From the NCBI RefSeq assembly GCF_028595305.1, contig NZ_JAQQXS010000009.1, positions 1 to 64,000 on the forward strand: a stretch of 64,000 nucleotides of DNA, in the 5' to 3' direction. Under the pieces are notes generated by a model. The model made no database searches, had not been told where the DNA came from, and saw only the letters and a list, made by a program, of their open reading frames with translations. This stretch comes from Roseateles koreensis (lineage in GTDB: Bacteria; Pseudomonadota; Gammaproteobacteria; Burkholderiales; Burkholderiaceae_C). The translations under genes were made by a program, and so were the position numbers. Of this stretch, positions 1-7,408 are shown one piece after another; the stretch's first letter is position 1, and the number at the start of each line of letters is the position of its first letter.

Positions 1-45
1 GGCACCCCCAAACGGCCCGCAGGCCGCGCCAAGCCTCAGTTCGTG

Positions 46-75
46 TTGCATATATGTGTTTTCATACAGTAATAT
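46..75 (+). promoter_or_regulatory. intI promoter with embedded LexA-like (SOS) box
   Basis: A -35 hexamer TTGCAT (46-51) and a -10 hexamer TAATAT (70-75) are 18 nt apart. Between them, at 54-69, lies ATGTGTTTTCATACAG. This matches the proteobacterial LexA consensus CTGT-N8-ACAG except for one base in the left half. Placing a LexA operator across the spacer and against the -10 is the arrangement known to repress integron integrases until SOS induction. The motif match is seen directly; LexA control is inferred from family knowledge. Confidence 0.7.
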
Positions 76-176
76 CAAAACTGGCAAAGGCAGCACGGGC
101 AGTTTGCCATTCCTGGTGGGGCTAGGCCTGATGGTTTGCCCTGTGGGTGCCTGCGTGCTGCTGATTGGAGGCAAGT

Positions 177-1238
177 ATGTTCAGCCCGTCAATCATTCCT
201 TCGGGGGAGGTCAGTCCGGTGCGCGGTCCTCGCCCTTCTCGGCCGATGCTGCCACCGCTGCAGTCGGTGAAGCTCCTTGACCAAGTCCGCGAGCGGATCC
301 GGTACCTGCACTACAGCCGACGCACTGAGGAGGCCTACGCGCACTGGTGCCGGGCATTCATTCGGTTCCACGGCATCCGCCATCCGGCCGAGCTGGGTGG
401 CCCCGAGGTAGAGGTATTCCTAAGTTGGCTTTCCAACGACCGAGGGGTGGCGGTATCGACGCACCGGCAAGCCCTGTCTGCCTTGCTGTTCCTGTACGGC
501 AAGGTCTTGCAGCTGGATTTGCCTTGGATGTCGGACATCGGGCGCCCCCAGGTCAAGCGGCGTCTGCCCGTCGTCCTGAGCCAAGTCGAGGTGATGGCGG
601 TGCTGGCGCATCTGGAGGGGACGCACCGGCTGTTGGCCCAACTGCTGTACGGCACTGGCATGCGCATCACCGAAGGGTTGCAGTTGCGCGTCAAGGATCT
701 GGACTTTGAGCATGGCGCCGTGATCGTCCGGGAAGGCAAAGGCGGCAAGGACAGGGTGGTCATGCTGCCGCAGAGCCTGGTGGGTGGTTTGAGGGGGCAG
801 CTCAATGCGGCGCGTTCTTTGTGGACACTGGATCAGGAGGCAGGTCGGAGCGGCGTCTTCATGCCGGATGCGCTGGAGCGAAAGTACCCACGGGCCGGCT
901 CATCGTGGGGCTGGTTCTGGGTATTCCCGCAGGCTGAGCACTCCACCGATCCGAGGACCGGGATCGTGAGGCGCCATCATTTGTATGACCAGACTTTTCA
1001 GCGTGCGTTCAAGCGCGCGGTAGCCGCGGCCGGCATCACCAAGCCAGCGAGCCCGCACACCCTCCGCCATGCTTTTGCGACCCATCTGCTGCAGTCGGGC
1101 TACGACATCCGGACGGTGCAGGAGTTGTTGGGCCATGCCGACGTCGCTACCACCATGATCTATACCCATGTCCTGAAGGTGGGCGGCGGGGGCGTGCGCA
1201 GTCCGATGGATGTACTGGCTGCCCGATCAAGCGCCTGA
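177..1238 (+). CDS. intI: Integron integrase (IntI-type tyrosine recombinase)
   Basis: This site-specific tyrosine recombinase would insert and excise gene cassettes at attI/attC sites. It is 353 aa from an ATG preceded by GGAGG at a 5-nt spacing; an in-frame TTG four codons upstream overlaps that Shine-Dalgarno and is less likely. An N-terminal SAM-like core-binding domain covers roughly residues 30-115. The catalytic set is visible: Arg163 (GTGMRITE), His294 and Arg297 (HTLRH), His320 (LLGHAD) and nucleophile Tyr329 (MIYTH). The stretch at about 222-272, with ERKYPRAG and HHLYDQTFQ, is the extra segment that separates IntI proteins from XerC/XerD. No attC-like site was found in the 600 bases downstream. 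In the usual geometry attI and the cassettes lie upstream, outside this window. Confidence 0.92.
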   Translation: MFSPSIIPSGEVSPVRGPRPSRPMLPPLQSVKLLDQVRERIRYLHYSRRTEEAYAHWCRAFIRFHGIRHPAELGGPEVEVFLSWLSNDRGVAVSTHRQALSALLFLYGKVLQLDLPWMSDIGRPQVKRRLPVVLSQVEVMAVLAHLEGTHRLLAQLLYGTGMRITEGLQLRVKDLDFEHGAVIVREGKGGKDRVVMLPQSLVGGLRGQLNAARSLWTLDQEAGRSGVFMPDALERKYPRAGSSWGWFWVFPQAEHSTDPRTGIVRRHHLYDQTFQRAFKRAVAAAGITKPASPHTLRHAFATHLLQSGYDIRTVQELLGHADVATTMIYTHVLKVGGGGVRSPMDVLAARSSA

Positions 1239-1862
1239 ACGCTGCTGTACCAGCCCGCCACAGAGCTGACCCTCGTTGATGTCGGCTTTGGGCACGTTGG
1301 AGCCATTCAGAACCGTTAAAACCGGATCGTCGGCACTGACTTGCGGTTGGCTTCGTCACAGCGGAATGGCCGGCCAGGTTGAATCGAAACTGGTGACCAG
1401 TTGTCCGCTCCAGGTGCGTGGGGGGAGGTCATTTGTCACCTAGTGACCTGCCCACTTCCGCCATACCACCCGCATGGCGGAAGTGTGGTGCTTGTTGAGT
1501 TTGAGCTATCGAAACATGCGGTTTGATGAATTCACGCAATTCCGGCAAATCCTGTCGCATTTCGACGCGAAACCTACAAAAGGTGTCGCAACAAGTACAT
1601 GGTTGCACCAGGTAACTGCGTCAAGCTATTGACACTGGGGACCGCAGCATTGGCCTAAAGTTGTCGCACGACAGGGGGATGACGGGCGGTGATGCGGTAG
1701 CTGGCGCACCTTGGGGGGCGATGCCGTCACTGTGACTTTGGGCGTGACTGCGACCACGGCAGCGTCATGGGCCTTCGGCTGGATTTTGGAGCGAGCAATC
1801 CGCCTGGGCTAGGCGATTGGGCCGGGCGCCACCTGCTGCGCCACGGCCCGTGCGTTGGCGAG
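1239..1862. other. Non-coding stretch between intI and the PEP-CTERM gene
   Basis: About 620 bases with no convincing gene on either strand. The first 250 bases hold several inverted repeats, annotated separately. No attC consensus pair (RYYYAAC to GTTRRRY at a plausible spacing) was found. The remaining part, 1490-1860, has no repeat or motif that I recognise. Confidence 0.5.
1390..1485. repeat. Cluster of inverted repeats downstream of intI
   Basis: Three dyads lie within 96 bases. CTGGTGACCAG (1390-1400) is an 11-nt palindrome around one central base. GTCAC-CTA-GTGAC (1435-1447) sits inside a wider AGGTCA...TGACCT dyad. CACTTCCGCCAT (1453-1464) and ATGGCGGAAGTG (1474-1485) form a perfect 12-bp stem with a 9-nt loop. 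No T-run follows, so a simple Rho-independent terminator is not supported. A structured transcript end or a remnant of a mobile-element end are alternatives. Confidence 0.5.
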
Positions 1863-2525
1863 TTACTGCTTGCGACGCGAGTAGCTCAGCCCTGCCAATG
1901 CCAGTCCGACCAAGGCAAGTGTTGCGGGCTCGGGGACCTGTGTTGTGTCACCTTTTGCATCCAGTTGGAAGGCGCCGGGCGTTTGCCCGGACGGGGTGAA
2001 CCAGCCGCCGCCATCGCCGGCATTGATGGCCGTGGGGTTGGTATCGCCGGATGAGCTCCAGTTCCAAGCGGCGGCGCTGTCACCCCCCAGGCTGACCGTG
2101 ACCCAGTATTCATCTCCGGAAACCAACGTCGGGTTGAGTAGCGAACCCAGCAGGAGTGGCGCGTTGCTGTTGCCGAACAGGCCTAAGCTGTTCAAGTCCA
2201 AGGACCAGCTTTCCAGTAAGGCCCCGTCGGGGGCCGCGGCGGTGAGATTGACGGTAATTCCGCCGACTTGCTGGTTGTCCGACATTTTGTTGAGCGCGAT
2301 TTCCATCGAGCCCAGGACCGCATTCGATCCTGCGACAAAGCTGCTGCCTTGTGAATAAAAGTTGCCGTCAAAGCCGTTGCCAACCGGGTTGCCATTGCTG
2401 GTGTCGTAGCTCAGGCCTGCACTGAAGTTGCTGAAGATCACGCTGGCGAGTGTCGTACCCGACAGGCCAAGCCCGCACAGGCACAGGCCGAAGCTGCCGA
2501 TCAGTTTTCCGAGACGTTTGTTCAT
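1863..2525 (-). CDS. PEP-CTERM sorting domain-containing protein
   Basis: A predicted exported protein of 220 aa sorted by the exosortase/PEP-CTERM system, usually linked to exopolysaccharide or surface matrix. The ATG was chosen because it starts a signal peptide (residues 1 to about 27, ending near TTLAS) and follows GGGAAA; the frame stays open further upstream without signal-like sequence. The body is rich in Ser, Gly, Asn and aromatic residues. The last 24 residues show the full tripartite anchor: VPEP, a hydrophobic helix, then the basic tail SRRKQ. No exosortase (epsH/xrt) gene lies in this window. The kelch gene upstream on the same strand ends about 105 bases before the start, so the two could be cotranscribed. 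Confidence 0.88.
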   Translation of the reverse strand: MNKRLGKLIGSFGLCLCGLGLSGTTLASVIFSNFSAGLSYDTSNGNPVGNGFDGNFYSQGSSFVAGSNAVLGSMEIALNKMSDNQQVGGITVNLTAAAPDGALLESWSLDLNSLGLFGNSNAPLLLGSLLNPTLVSGDEYWVTVSLGGDSAAAWNWSSSGDTNPTAINAGDGGGWFTPSGQTPGAFQLDAKGDTTQVPEPATLALVGLALAGLSYSRRKQ

Positions 2526-2620
2526 GGGGTTTCCCTTTTTACTTTCATTGAGTCTGTGCCAATGCAAAAAACAGGGCCGATCGCAAGTCGTTTGCAAAGG
2601 CGGTCGAGGGCCCTTCTGAC

Positions 2621-2638
2621 CCCCTGATCGATCAGGGG
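2621..2638 (-). terminator. Perfect palindrome at the end of the kelch gene
   Basis: CCCCTGATCGATCAGGGG is an 18-nt perfect palindrome overlapping the stop codon of the kelch gene. It can form a GC-rich 7-bp stem with a GATC loop on the minus strand. No T-run follows directly, so termination is only a possibility; a protein-binding site is an alternative. Confidence 0.35.
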
Positions 2639-4203
2639 ATGGCGGTGAAGACTGCGAAGGAGGGGATTCCTGCCCCAACGGCAACGATCGAATAGCGGCC
2701 CGAGGGCATGCCGGCCGGTGTCTTGAAGTCCACGGTTTCGGGGCCCGGCCCAACGTCAGTACGGCTCCAATGGGTCGATTTGGTGTAGTAGACGACGCCA
2801 GTGGAGGTGTTGGTAAGCCGGATGATGGGGTAGTTTTCATCGCTCTCGGCGTCGTCACCGTAGCCCGATCCTGCCGACTGGCCGTTGAGTTGCTTGCCTG
2901 CCAGGGTGAAACTGCCCCCGCCGTTGTTGATGATCTGATTGATCACCGGTCGCATCGCCGGGTTGATCGGGCCATCTGGCGTGTACACCCACAGTTGTGA
3001 CACTTGATCATTCGCCAGCAGCAACTGCCCGGTGGGCAACATCAGCATCCGCAACTCGTAGCTGGTGACTCGATTGAGTTGCGTTTGCAGGGCCGCCGGC
3101 AGACCGGTGACGGGGGCGATGGTGTTGGTCGCCGGGTTGAAATCGAACAGTACGGCAGGTGTTGAGAACAATTTGCTCGTGGGGCTGGCCGCGAAGATCA
3201 CGTGGCCGTTGGGCAGAATGGCGCCCGGTGCGTCATAGGCTCCCCAGCCCGTGTTGACGGGGCCTGCCGACCAAGTGTTGCTGACCAGATCATAGAAGGC
3301 TGTGTTCTGAGTGGCGCCGATTTGGAAAATCCGGCCATCTTGCAGGCGAAAGGTGGGCCCCATCTCATAACCCAGGGCCCGACTACTGAGTTGTGGAATG
3401 GTGCCCAAGGCAGTGCTGGCACTTGGGCTGATGTCCAGCCAGGTGTTGGTAACCGGGTCGAACTTTTCGGCGTACGCGCCACCAGTGGCGATGCTTTTGA
3501 ACAGATCGTAGGTGAGAACCTGCCCACTTGAGAGCTTGACCCAGGTTTCTTCATCGCTGGAATCTGCCTGCACCTTAGAAATCGGCGCACTCCAAGTGTC
3601 CGACGCAATGTCGTAAATTCGTGTGGTGTTGTTAAGCAAATTGCCGGCAAGAATCCGGTCACCATTCAGTAACATGGACGGGTCGTCGCCGAAGCAGCCG
3701 GCTGGGCTGGCCCCGTTGCCGTCTATCCGGGGGCATCCGGCCTGATTGGGATAGGGGGCGATCGCAGTCCAGGTGTTGCTCACGGGGTCGTAAATCTCGC
3801 CCGTGTTGGTCCAGTTGTTGTGGCCGCCGCTGTATTCACCGCCCAGCACCCAGACCCGTCCGTCGCGCAGCACATGCGAGGCAAAGTACAGCCTGGGCGT
3901 GCTCATGGCTGCGGTGACTGAAAATGCGCCCGCAATATAGCTGCCACTGCTGCTTGGTTTGAGCAATTGCCACTGCGGCTGGCTGTAGGCGTTGCCCTGC
4001 ATCATCACCTGCCCGTCGCTGAGTAGCATCATCGAACTGGCGCTGCCGAGTGGCGCAGGTGTCGTCACGGGGGACCAACTCGCAGCATGTGCAAAACCGG
4101 AGCCAGCTCCCCAAAGCAGTAAAACGGCCGCAGGGGCGCTTAACAGGCGCAGGGGTCGAACATTCAAAATGTTTCGAACCGAATAACCAAAACGATGGTT
4201 CAT
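2632..4203 (-). CDS. Secreted kelch-repeat protein with galactose-oxidase-like architecture
   Basis: A predicted exported beta-propeller protein of 523 aa. The ATG is preceded by AAGGAG at 5 nt; a GTG two codons upstream lacks this support. A signal peptide runs to about residue 40 (GSGFAHA). From about residue 45 to 400 there are recurring kelch-type blades, seen as repeated D-x-x-[ST]-N-T-W-[ST] motifs such as DPVSNTWTA, DIASDTWSA, DPVTNTWLD and DLVSNTWSA. The last 110 residues resemble the all-beta domain that follows the propeller in galactose/glyoxal oxidase-like proteins. I could not assign copper ligands or the Tyr-Cys cofactor pair, so an oxidase activity is not claimed; carbohydrate binding or adhesion is equally possible. 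It lies directly upstream of the PEP-CTERM gene, suggesting a shared cell-surface context. Confidence 0.75.
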   Translation of the reverse strand: MNHRFGYSVRNILNVRPLRLLSAPAAVLLLWGAGSGFAHAASWSPVTTPAPLGSASSMMLLSDGQVMMQGNAYSQPQWQLLKPSSSGSYIAGAFSVTAAMSTPRLYFASHVLRDGRVWVLGGEYSGGHNNWTNTGEIYDPVSNTWTAIAPYPNQAGCPRIDGNGASPAGCFGDDPSMLLNGDRILAGNLLNNTTRIYDIASDTWSAPISKVQADSSDEETWVKLSSGQVLTYDLFKSIATGGAYAEKFDPVTNTWLDISPSASTALGTIPQLSSRALGYEMGPTFRLQDGRIFQIGATQNTAFYDLVSNTWSAGPVNTGWGAYDAPGAILPNGHVIFAASPTSKLFSTPAVLFDFNPATNTIAPVTGLPAALQTQLNRVTSYELRMLMLPTGQLLLANDQVSQLWVYTPDGPINPAMRPVINQIINNGGGSFTLAGKQLNGQSAGSGYGDDAESDENYPIIRLTNTSTGVVYYTKSTHWSRTDVGPGPETVDFKTPAGMPSGRYSIVAVGAGIPSFAVFTAIP

Positions 4204-4786
4204 TTGCACTCCTTTTTGGGCCTATCCGTCGAATCGGGACTTGGGCAATCAGGATTCTGGCGATTGGGCCGGTCTATCACGAAGTTGTCATATCAATGCG
4301 ATATGGTCACCAAGTCGAAGAACAGCCAGCTTGGCCGGCACGCATTTGATGCGCCAGCGTCGTACCCAATCGTGCGGCAACGGTGTGTGCTTGAGGCTGC
4401 GGTCCAGCGCGCAGCGGTGATGTATTCCCAAGCGGAAACACCCCTGTTTTTCAGACAAATCGGCTTATCAGCGACCGGCACGACGGAAGCAATATGTGAG
4501 CCAATTGCTAAAACTCGCCAGCATCAACGGATTGGGCTGGCGCGGTGGTGCGGTCATTGAAAAAATGTAAAGAAATTAGACAAAACTTCGGTGGTGTTTG
4601 TTGATCCGTTCAGTCGCGCTGAAGGGCGAGCCGAGGAGTTTGATGCGATCGCACTGATTCCGCCGGAGGCGTTGGACTACAGGTGCGGTGTCGTCTGGTG
4701 ACCCAAGCGCTGCACCTGGAGTTGCCTGCGCCGCGGTGACGGGCGGCCGCCATCCCGGCGCCGCCCATTCTCATTTCTGTCTTATT
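4204..4786. other. Non-coding stretch upstream of the kelch gene
   Basis: About 580 bases separate the minus-strand kelch gene from the minus-strand MFS gene. It holds a candidate sigma-54 promoter facing the kelch gene (annotated separately) and a small dyad CATATC-aatgc-GATATG (4289-4305). Short open frames here lack ribosome sites and homologues I recognise. Confidence 0.5.
4342..4356 (-). promoter_or_regulatory. Candidate sigma-54 promoter facing the kelch gene
   Basis: On the minus strand the sequence TGGCGCATCAAATGC carries GG and GC dinucleotides at the exact spacing of -24/-12 elements, and differs from TGGCAC-N5-TTGC at two positions. It would start transcription about 130 bases before the kelch ATG. 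PEP-CTERM-related genes are often sigma-54 dependent, which makes the location plausible. One short match in 580 bases is weak evidence. Confidence 0.28.
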
Positions 4787-6133
4787 TCAATCCCGCAGGC
4801 TCAATACCTTGTTGGCCCGCAGGGCGAGCAGGGTGCAGACCACGCCGGACAGCAGGTACAGGCTCACCGCGCCCAAGCCAAAGCGTACCGACAAGCTCAA
4901 GGCCGCCAGTGGCGCGAACGCGGCGCCGATCAGCCAGGCCAAGTCGGCTGTCAGGGCCGCACCGGTGTAGCGAAAACGTGGCAGGAAGTTGGACGTTACG
5001 GTGCCCGCGGCCTGACCGTAGGAGAGGCCCAGCAAAACGAAGCCGATCAAGATGAAGGCATCTTGTCCGGCGGTACCGCCGTCCAGCAACCAGGGCGACA
5101 CCACGCTGAAGACGCCGATCACCAAGGCCAAGCTGCCCAGCAGGCTGCGGCGACCAAAGCGGTCGGCCAGCAGGCCTGACATGGGCATGGCCGCGGCGGC
5201 CAGCACTGCGCCGACCAATTGAACGACCAAGAATTCACCGATCACCTGCTTGGAATACAGCTGCACCCAGGACAGCGGAAACACCGTCACCAAGTGGAAC
5301 AGGGCGTAGCTGGCCAGGGCTGCAAAAGCGCCGATGAAGATGTTTTCGCCCTGGGTGCGCAGCAGTTCACCCACATCGCAGGGCTCCAACTCACGGGCTT
5401 CCAACTCGCGTTCGTACTCGTGGGTCAGTACCAGGCGCAGGCGGGCGAACAAGGCCACTACATTGATCGCAAAGGCGGCGAAGAAGGGGTAGCGCCAGCC
5501 CCAGCTGAGAAAGTCAGCCGGTGAGAGCTCGCTCCACAAGTAAGCAAACAGGCCGCAGGCGATGAAGAAGCCGAGCGGCGCCCCCAGTTGGCCCAGCATG
5601 GCGTACCAGCCGCGTTTGCCCTCTGGCGCGTTCATGGCCAGCAAGGAGGGCAGGCCGTCCCACGAGCCACCCAGCGCCAGGCCTTGGCCGATGCGGCACA
5701 GGGCCAGCAAGGTGATGGCACTGATACCGCCCACCGCGTGGGTCGGCAGCATGGCCATGGCCGCCGTGGAGGTGCCCAGCATGAAGAGCGCCAGCGTCAG
5801 CTTGGTGCTGCGGCCGAAGTAACGCTGAACCTGCATGCCCAGCACCGTGCCGATGGGGCGCAGCACAAAGGCCAGCGCCAAGAGCGCGAAGGCGTAGAGC
5901 GTGCCCGTTAGGCGGTCGGTGAAGGGGAAGAACACCGACGGGAAAACCAACACCGAGGCGATGCCGAAGACGAAGAAGTCAAAGTACTCCGACGCTCGCC
6001 CGATGACCACGCCGACGGCAATGTCGCCGGGTGCCACCGATGCGGGTTCGCTCGGGTGGGATGAAGTGCCCGTGTTGGGGTGAAAACCGGCGGCAATGCC
6101 GGCTGGAGTGGGGTGTGTGGCTGAGCTGTTCAT
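4787..6133 (-). CDS. MFS transporter (metabolite:H+ symporter-like)
   Basis: An inner-membrane major facilitator of 448 aa with about twelve hydrophobic segments. The motif GLLADRFGRRSLLG after the central loop is the second copy of the MFS loop 2-3 signature, and the N-half has the related GTVLGMQVQRYFGR. The segment GVVIGRASEYFDFFVFG at the first helix resembles the MHS (ProP/KgtP/ShiA-type) branch. The substrate cannot be read from sequence. The start at MNSSATH was chosen because the longer frame begins with a TTG inside the FNR-type palindrome; no strong Shine-Dalgarno is visible. It is divergent from cyoA with 124 bases between. Confidence 0.78.
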   Translation of the reverse strand: MNSSATHPTPAGIAAGFHPNTGTSSHPSEPASVAPGDIAVGVVIGRASEYFDFFVFGIASVLVFPSVFFPFTDRLTGTLYAFALLALAFVLRPIGTVLGMQVQRYFGRSTKLTLALFMLGTSTAAMAMLPTHAVGGISAITLLALCRIGQGLALGGSWDGLPSLLAMNAPEGKRGWYAMLGQLGAPLGFFIACGLFAYLWSELSPADFLSWGWRYPFFAAFAINVVALFARLRLVLTHEYERELEARELEPCDVGELLRTQGENIFIGAFAALASYALFHLVTVFPLSWVQLYSKQVIGEFLVVQLVGAVLAAAAMPMSGLLADRFGRRSLLGSLALVIGVFSVVSPWLLDGGTAGQDAFILIGFVLLGLSYGQAAGTVTSNFLPRFRYTGAALTADLAWLIGAAFAPLAALSLSVRFGLGAVSLYLLSGVVCTLLALRANKVLSLRD

Positions 6134-6185
6134 GGCAGAAATTGGAGTGGCTGGCAACAGTCCCCTGGGACAAAATGTCCAATCG

Positions 6186-6199
6186 TTGACATGGGTCAA
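6186..6199. promoter_or_regulatory. FNR/Anr-type palindrome in the MFS-cyoA divergent region
   Basis: TTGAC-ATGG-GTCAA is a perfect palindrome with the TTGAY-N4-RTCAA pattern of FNR/Anr/Dnr family sites. It lies 58 bases before the cyoA ATG and 52 bases before the chosen MFS ATG. Terminal oxidase operons are commonly under oxygen-responsive FNR-family control, so the position makes sense. Which gene it controls, and in which direction, is unknown. Confidence 0.55.
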
Positions 6200-6257
6200 T
6201 CAGGATACATTCCAGCCCGGCGCGCAACTGGCGTTTTCCCGTCTCTGGTTACTCCCA

Positions 6258-7331
6258 ATGACCCCCGATTCCAAAAAGTCCATAACATCGAAAAGCCTCG
6301 GCATCTTGGCGGCAACGCTGCCTCTGTCGGCCTGCAACTGGGTGGTGATGAAGCCCTCGGGCGACATTGCCCAGCAGCAGGCCAACTTGGTCGTGACCTC
6401 GACCTTGCTGATGTTGCTGATCATCGTGCCGGTGATCGTCCTGACGCTGCTCTTCGCCTGGCGTTATCGCCAGTCGAATCTGGCGGCCACGTACGAGCCC
6501 GAGTGGGATCATTCCACCAAGCTGGAGTTGTTGATCTGGGGCGCGCCGCTGCTGATCATCATTGCCCTGGGCGCGCTGACCTGGATCAGCACCCACAAGC
6601 TTGACCCCTATCGCCCGCTCGACCGCATTTCGCCCCAGCAGGCTATTCCTGCCGATATGAAGCCCTTGGTGGTGGAAGTGGTGGCGCTGGACTGGAAATG
6701 GCTGTTCGTCTATCCCGAACAAGGCATCGCGACGGTGAACGAGTTGGCTGCGCCGGTGGATCGGCCCATCCAGTTCAAGATCACTGCATCGACCGTGATG
6801 AACTCTTTCTATGTGCCTGCGCTGGCCGGGCAGGTCTACGCCATGCCCGGCATGCAGACGCAACTGCATGCGGTGATCAACAAGGCGGGCGTGTTTGACG
6901 GCTTCTCCGCCAACTACAGCGGTGCCGGCTTCTCGCAGATGCGCTTCAAGTTTCATGGTCTGAGCAACGCTGACTTCGACGCCTGGGTGGCCAAGAACCA
7001 AGCTGAAGGCGGTGCCTTGAGCCGCGCGGCCTACCAGCAGCTGGAGCAGCCCAGCAAGAGCGAGCCGGTGCGACGTTACGCCCAGGTTGAGCAGGGGCTG
7101 TACGACGCCATCCTGAACCGCTGTGTCGACGCCGGCAAGATGTGCATGAGCCAGATGATGGCCGTTGACGCGGCTGGCGGCCTGGGCAAGGGCAGTGTGG
7201 ACGGTTTGTCCCGCCAGTCCTGGCGCGGTGGCGAGCGCACGGTGGTTGCGGCCATGTGCACGCCGCAGAACCTTGACCAATATTTGCCACGGCGCCCGCC
7301 TCAGTCGGCCGACCGTACGGCCCAGCCCTGA
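6258..7331 (+). CDS. cyoA: Cytochrome bo3 ubiquinol oxidase subunit II
   Basis: Subunit II of the heme-copper quinol oxidase, 357 aa, with a C-terminal cupredoxin fold outside the membrane. The start is the ATG opening MTPDSKKS; the frame is open upstream but codes for nothing signal-like. The lipobox LPLSAC gives a lipoprotein Cys26. Two transmembrane helices follow at about 42-64 and 88-108. The cupredoxin core includes LDWKWLFVYP and VMNSFYVPALAGQVYAMPGM. The CuA ligands of cytochrome c oxidases are absent, as expected for a quinol oxidase. A CyoA-type C-terminal region follows and includes a Cys-containing segment near CVDAGKMCMSQ. It heads cyoABCD-surf1-regBA. Confidence 0.95.
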   Translation: MTPDSKKSITSKSLGILAATLPLSACNWVVMKPSGDIAQQQANLVVTSTLLMLLIIVPVIVLTLLFAWRYRQSNLAATYEPEWDHSTKLELLIWGAPLLIIIALGALTWISTHKLDPYRPLDRISPQQAIPADMKPLVVEVVALDWKWLFVYPEQGIATVNELAAPVDRPIQFKITASTVMNSFYVPALAGQVYAMPGMQTQLHAVINKAGVFDGFSANYSGAGFSQMRFKFHGLSNADFDAWVAKNQAEGGALSRAAYQQLEQPSKSEPVRRYAQVEQGLYDAILNRCVDAGKMCMSQMMAVDAAGGLGKGSVDGLSRQSWRGGERTVVAAMCTPQNLDQYLPRRPPQSADRTAQP

Positions 7332-7408
7332 TTCGACCGGCCGTTGGCGCTGAAATAACTCATCAGCCCAGCGGCCTGCAACGATAGAACTCCGAGAGAA
7401 GTAGTCCG

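Noticed and set aside
1239-1862. Possible attC recombination site downstream of the integrase
   Set aside because: One GTTGAAT matches GTTRRRY, but no RYYYAAC partner lies at a suitable distance in either orientation, and the dyads present do not have the paired R/L box layout.
4591-4701. A 36-codon GTG frame with protein-like composition
   Set aside because: It has no ribosome site, is very short and matches no family I recognise. It may be a gene remnant but this cannot be shown.
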